NCBI GenBank assembly: GCA_032718565.1
Contig: JAVGVS010000827.1
Coordinates: 1-64,000, forward strand
Direction: 5' to 3'
DNA from: Distichodus sexfasciatus
Taxonomy: Eukaryota; Chordata; Actinopteri; Characiformes; Distichodontidae
Length of the DNA stretch: 64,000 nucleotides
Part shown: positions 60,301 through 64,000 of the stretch, piece after piece
How the letters are laid out: the number at the start of each line of letters is the position of its first letter
Numbering within the stretch: position 1 is the stretch's first letter
Translations under genes and position numbers: made by a program
The notes under the pieces: generated by a model
What the model was told of the DNA's origin: nothing
Database searches by the model: none
The model's input: the letters and a program-made list of their open reading frames with translations, nothing else

Positions 60301-61966
60301 ATGAAATTATATCCAAACTTCAAGCCAAACTGTCAAAGTTACTTATAGGACGAGTAGAAGTATACGCACTCACTTCAGTAACTGCGAGATTTTCCCACAG
60401 CCTCTTCTGCTCCTGCACTCTCTCTCATTCCAACTTAAAAAGCATGAGTGACATCAAACTTCCAGAAGCTTAACACAAATGAAAATGAACTCTCCTCTCC
60501 TAATACTTTCACTATAAACACAGATCTTCACCCATAAATTCTGCTTAATTTAAAATTTGCATAAAAGTCTTGATGATATTAATTCCACCACACCTTAAAA
60601 CACGTTGCTACTAGCCAGAAACCCAAAAATTGGATCCAAATTGCCTGGAGGAAAAACACATCTCACTTAATTTACTTCCTGTCCGTAGAAACGACGGCTT
60701 TGCGGAAATATTTTTCAATGTTTAATTGCAAAGGAAAATTGTTGGTTGATTTAGTATTAGAGATTTTAAAAGTACCAAAAATTAAAAGAGATAAATACAT
60801 AAACAACTAAATTATTAAAGATCTCATGAATGATTTAAAGTGAGAAAACAAAGATAATTCATTACTTAAAATGTGTCATTAATTATTTAAATGGAAAATA
60901 AAACATGAATAATTAAATAATTAAACCTGACATGAATTATATAAATTAGAAATAAAAAATATTGTTAATTAATTAATTAAATGTCAAATTATCTAAAATC
61001 AAGAATAAAACATTAACTAATTAAATGATGGATAATTATTTCAACTTATTTTATTTCTTATTAGCTTACCTGGGACTCTTTATCAAGGCCTAAATTCTGA
61101 TAAATACATCAATAATTAAATGTGTTATAAATTAGATAAACTGGGAAATAAAAAACTATTAGTTCATTAAATGTGGCATGAAATAAAAAAAACATAATTT
61201 AAAGGAAATTTTCATTGATATTTCATTTGGATTACAGCCTAAATCACTGTTGTATTGTTGCTGTGCTCGAAGTCTTTACCAGGATCTTTGCAGAAGGACT
61301 GTGCCTCCATGTAGGTGGGAGTACTGCCAGAGTTTCAGCTGGCCCAGGTGGTTTAACAGCAGCGACGCCTTGTTTCTGACCGCTGACGCACTGTCGCCCA
61401 CTGTGACGCGATGGTTTGAAAGAGACCAGCGAGCGCCAGCATTCATTACTGCTCCAATTTTACATTTACATTTTGTCATACAGACAATCAGTGTTTCTAT
61501 ATGACCGCTAAATATGAGAGTAAAAAATTATTACAAATGATAAAACAAGAAAAATACCTGAAGTGAGGTGTAGAAGAAACATGCATCCATAAAATATACA
61601 AATGTTTAAAATTTGAATATGGGCGCAGTGTTGTGGAGTAAAATTAGTACTAACTAAACGACTTTTATCAGTAGCAAAACACCTTTTAAAACACTAGCTT
61701 AGTAAATATGTTTTTAAAAATGTCGTTGTTTCAATTCAATTTTAGAGACAATATCATATATGCTACTTCTTAATAACAACTATCATATCAAATCACAAAA
61801 AGTTATTCAATATGAGCCTGACTGCACGCACACGCCGTTTCCATGTCGGCGAGGAGGCCAGGCTCACGCCACTTCTGCTCCAGCAGCCAAGCAGCCCAGG
61901 CTATGGATCTGTTCAGCCAGCTCCGGGTTCAGGTCAAACTCGGCCGGGAACTCACTCACCCAGTAC
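50747..61966 (-). CDS. rasgrp2: RasGRP2 (CalDAG-GEFI)-like Ras/Rap guanine nucleotide exchange factor, 12 exons, 5' end missing
   Basis: Seen: twelve exon-like blocks on the minus strand translate, in order, to an N-terminal REM segment, RasGEF catalytic segments, two EF-hand loops, a complete C1 domain and a short acidic C-terminus with a stop. Known of the family: RasGRP2 loads GTP onto Rap1 (and some Ras proteins) after calcium binding and drives integrin activation in platelets and thrombocytes; it works at the membrane and in the cytosol. The segment FPAEFDLNPELAEQI and the spacing of all domains match RasGRP2 better than RasGRP1 or 3, from memory of the family. About 510 codons are present against roughly 600 in the family; the first ~80 residues and the start codon were not found. 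Exons from 56,252 down to 50,747 are intact; those above 57.4 kb carry many frameshifts. Introns are full of tandem repeats. Confidence 0.9.
50940..51800. repeat. Degenerate TTAGG-like minisatellite, block 2 (last intron of rasgrp2)
   Basis: Same ggattaggatgagattatgg type as blocks 1 and 3. It fills most of the intron between the last two exons. Confidence 0.8.
51906..52064 (-). CDS. rasgrp2: rasgrp2 exon: end of C1 domain and serine-rich tail
   Basis: An intact 159-base exon between acceptor cgctcag and donor gtacac. Joined to the 37-base exon it gives KCKVCGVSCHKDCRSRLAIE followed by C, supplying the last C1 zinc ligands (C-x2-C-x4-H-x2-C-x7-C). It then reads CRKRAKSVSLDSPIPHFSRS and a low-complexity tail, compared with RRRAQSVSLEGSAPSPSP in RasGRP2. 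The donor runs directly into a (GT)n tract. Confidence 0.94.
52216..52252 (-). CDS. rasgrp2: rasgrp2 37-base exon: middle of C1 domain
   Basis: A very short exon between acceptor cctccag and donor gtaaga that encodes MWGFYKQRYKCK plus one base. Its length keeps the 13-residue spacing between the second and third C1 cysteines exactly as in the family, which confirms both splice sites. WG and KQ match positions typical of phorbol/diacylglycerol-binding C1 domains. Confidence 0.92.
52840..53575. repeat. Degenerate TTAGG-like minisatellite, block 3 (rasgrp2 intron)
   Basis: Units tttaggattaggatgagatt and tatggttaggtttaggatta, better preserved than block 1. It lies in the intron between the 37-base exon and the EF-hand 2/C1 exon. 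Confidence 0.85.
53831..53972 (-). CDS. rasgrp2: rasgrp2 exon: EF-hand 2 and first half of C1 domain
   Basis: An intact 142-base exon. Its first base completes the arginine of loop DQNRDGKISREE, a canonical second EF-hand (D1, N3, D5, G6, S9, E12). It continues MMEYFTKASASLNCKMGFVH and then TFTATNCIKPTACQHCSGI. The histidine at GFVH and the two cysteines of CQHC are the first three zinc ligands of a C1 domain with the standard H-x12-C-x2-C spacing. The donor is gttagt, a little off consensus. Confidence 0.95.
54078..54193 (-). CDS. rasgrp2: rasgrp2 exon: EF-hand 1
   Basis: An intact 116-base exon between acceptor tttcag and donor gtgagt. It reads SVFKNFDTDGDDYISQREFE and on to FPYLSKFDDLDQN. 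The 12-residue calcium loop is DTDGDDYISQRE, with acidic or oxygen ligands at positions 1, 3, 5, 9 and 12. Loop position 6, nearly always glycine, is aspartate here. Two bases (CG) carry over into the next exon to make an arginine inside the second loop. Confidence 0.95.
54195..55700. repeat. TTAAGTACTAAAAGAGACTGAAACTCATACTTAAGTAAAAGTA tandem repeat (rasgrp2 intron)
   Basis: About ten diverged units of 110-140 bp share gtacttaagtactaaaagag, actgaaactcatacttaagt, aaaatgactccagtagaagt, ttccattagaacaccacttg and gtatctgatatgaacag. It occupies the whole intron between EF-hand 1 and the linker exon. Confidence 0.85.
55759..55866 (-). CDS. rasgrp2: rasgrp2 exon: proline-rich linker to EF-hands
   Basis: An intact 36-codon exon, phase 0 at both ends. 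The acceptor ttattag was chosen because the alternative atccag would break phase. It encodes a variable stretch (SSSCKPQSPLIEQWASS) followed by the conserved VKAKPDPAIINKHIEKMVE, which leads straight into the first EF-hand of the next exon. Confidence 0.92.
56172..56252 (-). CDS. rasgrp2: rasgrp2 exon: linker after the GEF domain ([20 protein letters not shown])
   Basis: An intact 27-codon exon between acceptor tttag and donor gtgagt, phase 0 on both sides. The translation [20 protein letters not shown] followed by PRSRRLS matches the conserved linker that follows the catalytic domain in RasGRP proteins (RasGRP2 has [20 protein letters not shown]). From here to the stop the gene is uninterrupted. 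Confidence 0.93.
56474..57450. repeat. GATA / GGAT / GACA compound microsatellite (rasgrp2 intron)
   Basis: Nearly 1 kb of GATA runs alternating with GGAT, GACG and GACA runs and one (GA)n near 56,625-56,660. It ends seven bases before a splice donor at 57,457. Open frames of serine/tyrosine/proline type on the minus strand are by-products. Confidence 0.97.
57458..57734 (-). CDS. rasgrp2: rasgrp2 exon: end of RasGEF catalytic domain (frameshifted)
   Basis: The exon ends in a clean donor (ATC|gtgagt) and may start after ttaacag. In pieces it gives ILVTSCSNYNRY, then LGVHLK, then ALTEPVSGQDQ, then GRLTKTAALQILQELT, then ANHDLLNLLI. The family order is ELVTATGNYGNY, LGVHLKDL, KMKQLFSILEEL, ANPDLLSLL. 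Two of the breaks look like one base lost from a short run: near 57,523 (ACCCTG read as ACCTG) and near 57,496 (CCC read as CC). Phase 0 at the donor fits the next exon. Confidence 0.8.
57905..58035 (-). repeat. SINE family A fragment, minus strand (rasgrp2 intron)
   Basis: ggacggtaccttgctcatga, cagtggtaccttttt and caccaccagctgcccc; the tail half is missing. Confidence 0.7.
58373..58480 (-). CDS. rasgrp2: rasgrp2 exon: RasGEF core, LLQLxNF..SSISxLKNT (badly disrupted)
   Basis: Fragments in several frames, LLQLLNF, PVV, then RLKNT and ALVGSGK, follow the RasGEF core in which the family has [20 protein letters not shown] and SSISRLKET. The order on the strand and the distance to the next exon are right. 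Both boundaries are estimates: neither splice site is clean, and the match needs several indels in about 108 bases. It sits at the edge of a G-rich minisatellite (58.5-59.3 kb). Confidence 0.55.
58500..59295. repeat. GGTGGGTGGGTTGATGGCTGG G-rich minisatellite (rasgrp2 intron)
   Basis: Units ggtgggtgggtttgatgg, gggttgatggctggtgggtt and gacaggatggatgga with frequent one-base length changes. It produces proline/histidine-rich frames of 205-391 codons on the minus strand that also swallow parts of two real exons. Confidence 0.92.
59350..59519 (-). CDS. rasgrp2: rasgrp2 exon: start of RasGEF catalytic domain (frameshifted)
   Basis: The exon lies between acceptor ccagttcag and donor gtcact. Fragments in different frames read DFYN, PVLE, ERFIA, SHWV, QIVVLSR and AQQRATVITDFITVAQ. 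These correspond to the start of the Cdc25-type RasGEF domain, including the helix that in RasGRP2 reads ALVITHFVHVAE. At least three single-base indels break the frame. A long open frame over this exon and the neighbouring minisatellite (58,331-59,506) is not the real frame throughout. Confidence 0.75.
59530..61270. other. AT-rich rasgrp2 intron without further features
   Basis: AATTAATTAAAT-rich sequence between the REM exon and the first GEF exon. No exon, SINE or TIR element was recognised. Confidence 0.55.
61280..61400 (-). CDS. rasgrp2: rasgrp2 exon: REM region, SLLF..LAEYLTYME..FCKIL (frameshifted)
   Basis: Between an acceptor (gcgtcacag) and a donor (gtaaag), pieces in three frames give VGDSASAVRNKASLLLNHLG, then AETLA, then TYMEAQSFCK. 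Together they match the family segment that ends in FCKIL before the catalytic domain. At least two single-base losses and one extra A are needed to join them. Length, about 121 bases, suits the family exon. Confidence 0.75.
61815..61966 (-). CDS. rasgrp2: rasgrp2 exon: N-terminal REM region (frameshifted)
   Basis: After an acceptor reading ttctgcag the exon opens with RYWVSEFPAEFDLNPELAEQ in one frame, near-identical to the RasGRP2 family N-terminal exchange-motif region. The frame then slips: the later part, PTWKRRVRAV, is readable only in another frame and corresponds to the family's PTYKWKRQV-type segment. The 3' boundary is uncertain because no clean donor is visible; 61,815 is an estimate. 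The acceptor is preceded, on the coding strand, by about 470 bases of pyrimidine-rich sequence. Confidence 0.8.
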
Positions 61967-61974
61967 CTGCAGAA

Positions 61975-62206
61975 CAGACAGGGAGAGAGAAGAGGGAGAG
62001 ATGGAAGAGGGAGAAGGAAGTAGAGAAGGGTGGGGAGGAGAGAACTAATGAGGAGGAACTGATAAGAGAGTTTGAGGAGGGCAAAAATGAGGAGGACCAC
62101 GACAGAAGGATGGAGGAAGGAAGGAAAGAACAAAAGTAAAGGGGAAGTGGGAGGGGAATGAGAGCTAGAGAGAGAGGAACAAAAGCAGAGAAAAAGTGGT
62201 GGAGAG

Positions 62207-62238
<32 letters not shown>

Positions 62239-62455
62239 GAATAAGAAAGCGAGAGGCGGGAAAGAGCGAGGGAGGAAGGGAAGGAGGTAAAGGATGAGGA
62301 AGAGAGGGAAAGGCAAGAGAGAGGGAAAGAGGGGAGGAGTAGGGAGGAAAGAAAGAGAGAAAGGAGTGGAGAGAGGAAGTGTATAGAAGAGAGAGAGGGA
62401 AAAGGCAAGACGGGATGCAAGGCAAGAGAGAATTCAAAAGAGAGAGAGATAGTAA
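61975..62455. repeat. GA-rich tract (CT-rich on the coding strand) upstream of a rasgrp2 exon
   Basis: GAGGGAGA and GAAAGAGG words throughout, with a (GA)n run at 62,209-62,231. On the gene's strand it forms a long polypyrimidine tract ending at the splice acceptor at 61,967. Confidence 0.9.
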
Positions 62456-62831
62456 GTTAACAGATTTCAGACTGTTGTATTGTAGGACTTAAGGCTAAAT
62501 ACATTCCCTGTTGAAACTAGTCTTCACCTGCACCAGCACCGGGCGCTTAAAAACCCACTCATTGCTGACAAACACATCTGAACCTCATCATCATTATTTA
62601 TATTCCTCCCATGCTGTGTTTTTCATTTGTCTGCCTGTGAAGGGTGTGGAGGCAGACGTTGATCTACTCAGACGAGGCATGTGACTGATATCATATGAGC
62701 AGTTTCCTTTTGAGACCTGTCGTGTCGTTAGGATAATTCTTCTGTTGTAAATCGTTCCAAATCAACAGAATAAACACTGACGGCAGAATAATCTGTCACA
62801 ATGCCAACTGTCTCTTCCCGTAGTGAAATGA
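62456..62831. other. Spacer, possible rasgrp2 intron
   Basis: The missing 5' exons of rasgrp2 should lie to the right of 61,966 but none could be read here with confidence. Confidence 0.45.
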
Positions 62832-62900
62832 GTGATTATTTGTCATTGTAAACACAGCACAGCACACAGTCACCCACAACCAAATGTGACCTCTTTTGAG
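62832..62900 (-). repeat. SINE family A tail fragment
   Basis: tgattatttgtcattgtaaa, acagcacagcacacagt and caaccaaatgtgacctc, then an abrupt change to the next repeat. Confidence 0.75.
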
Positions 62901-62924
62901 TTATGCCACACATTTATGATATTA

Positions 62925-64000
62925 AGTAGAAATTTTGAGATATAAAGTTGTTATTTGACACAGCCAAGATGAGATATAGTTGTTATTTTGAGATAAGTTG
63001 TTATTTACATACTAATGTTATTTTGGAGGATATAAAAGCTGTTATTATGAGTATGTTGAAAGATGTTGTTATTTGATAGATAGCAAAGTTGTTATTTAGA
63101 GATACTAGAAGGTATTTTGAGATTACAGTCAGTTTGAGATACTAGGTTATTATTTTGAGATATAAAGTCGTTATTTTGAGATACTAGGTCGTTATTTTGA
63201 GATATAAAGTTGTTATTTTGAGATATAAAGTTGTTATTTTGGAGATATAAAAGCCGCTTATTTGAGATACTAGGGTTGTTATTTTGAGATATAAAGTTAT
63301 TTGAGACACGGTATCATATTTAGAGATTGTTGTTATTTTGAGATATAAAATGTTATTTTGAGATTTAAAGTTATTTTGAGATATTTAGTAGAAATTTTGA
63401 GTTATGTCATTACTTTGCGATATTAAGTAGAAATTTTGAGATATAAAGTCATTATTTTGAGATACTAGGTCGTTATTTTGAGATTTAAAGTTGTTATTTT
63501 GAGATTTAAAGTTGTTATTTTGAAATATTTAGTAGAAATTTTGAGATTTAAAGTCGTTATTTTGAAATATTTAGTAGAAATTTTGAGATAAGGTGTTATT
63601 TCGAGATACAGTTGTTATTTTGAGATATAAAAAGAAGTTATTTTGGAGATATAAAGCCATTAGAGATATAAAAAGAAGTTATTTGAGATATAAAAGCCTG
63701 TTATTTTGAGATATAAAGTTGTTATCTTTATATACTTAGGCCTGGTTTTGAGATATAAAGTTGCTATTTTGGAGATATGTGTTGTTATTTTGAGATACTA
63801 GGTCGCTATTGATATATAAAGTCATATTTTGAGATATAAAGTTATTTTGAGATACTAGGTCGTTATTTTGATATATAAAGTCAAGTATTTTGATATATAA
63901 AGTCGTTATTTAGATATATAAAGTTGTTATTTTGAGATATGTGTTGTTATTTTAGAAAAATATAAAACATTATTTTGGAGATACTAGGTCGTTATTTTGA
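62925..64000. repeat. TTATTTTGAGATATAAAGTTG minisatellite, runs to the window end
   Basis: Units of about 22 bp, gttattttgagatataaagt and gttattttgagatactaggtc, with many one-base and two-base length variants. It continues beyond the window. Confidence 0.92.

Noticed and set aside
62510..62600. Minus-strand string VLVQVKT as the missing rasgrp2 exon (family LQVKTCHLV)
   Set aside because: Four or five residues only, with no match upstream and no splice boundary in phase.

Overview
The window is eukaryotic and almost certainly from a teleost fish. It carries tRNA-derived SINEs, several families of non-autonomous hAT-like transposons with terminal inverted repeats, long GT/CA, GA and GATA microsatellites, many minisatellites, and a split gene with GT-AG introns. 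There is no sign of operons, bacterial genes, rRNA, a CRISPR array or intact viral genes. The exact fish lineage cannot be fixed from sequence alone.

The one gene I can support is on the minus strand at about 50.7-62.0 kb. It is a RasGRP2 (CalDAG-GEFI)-like guanine nucleotide exchange factor. Twelve exons can be followed in the correct order: part of the N-terminal REM region, the RasGEF catalytic region, two EF-hands, one C1 zinc-finger domain and the C-terminal exon with its stop codon. The first roughly 80 residues, the start codon and the promoter were not found and probably lie beyond 62 kb or outside the window. The seven 3' exons (50,747-56,252) are clean and their splice phases join exactly. 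The five 5' exons (57,458-61,966) are recognisable but broken by many single-base shifts, which looks more like unpolished assembly next to tandem repeats than slow decay.

The remaining 50 kb (1-50.7 kb) is gene-poor. 0-1.4 kb is purine-rich and GT-rich simple repeat. 1.9-2.7 kb is a tandem array of one SINE family. 2.8-11.5 kb is dense in TIR elements, several with target-site duplications. 14-20.7 kb holds a decayed satellite, a SINE split by a hAT-like MITE, and a GGTCTC minisatellite. 21.5-29.5 kb has nested hAT-like elements, composite SINEs and a 21-bp minisatellite. 32.6-36 kb has a GTTGCTAGG minisatellite and a TTAAGTAC-rich repeat. 42.6-43.5 kb is a long-TIR element with a small ORF. 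43.8-43.9 kb has a promoter-like TATA/CCAAT/donor arrangement. 45.7-48.6 kb has repeated ATCGAT-rich sequence and a SINE with perfect 12-bp target duplications. 49-53.6 kb has three TTAGG-like blocks that continue into the gene's introns. The long open reading frames outside the gene are nearly all by-products of tandem repeats whose period is a multiple of three or which lack stop codons.
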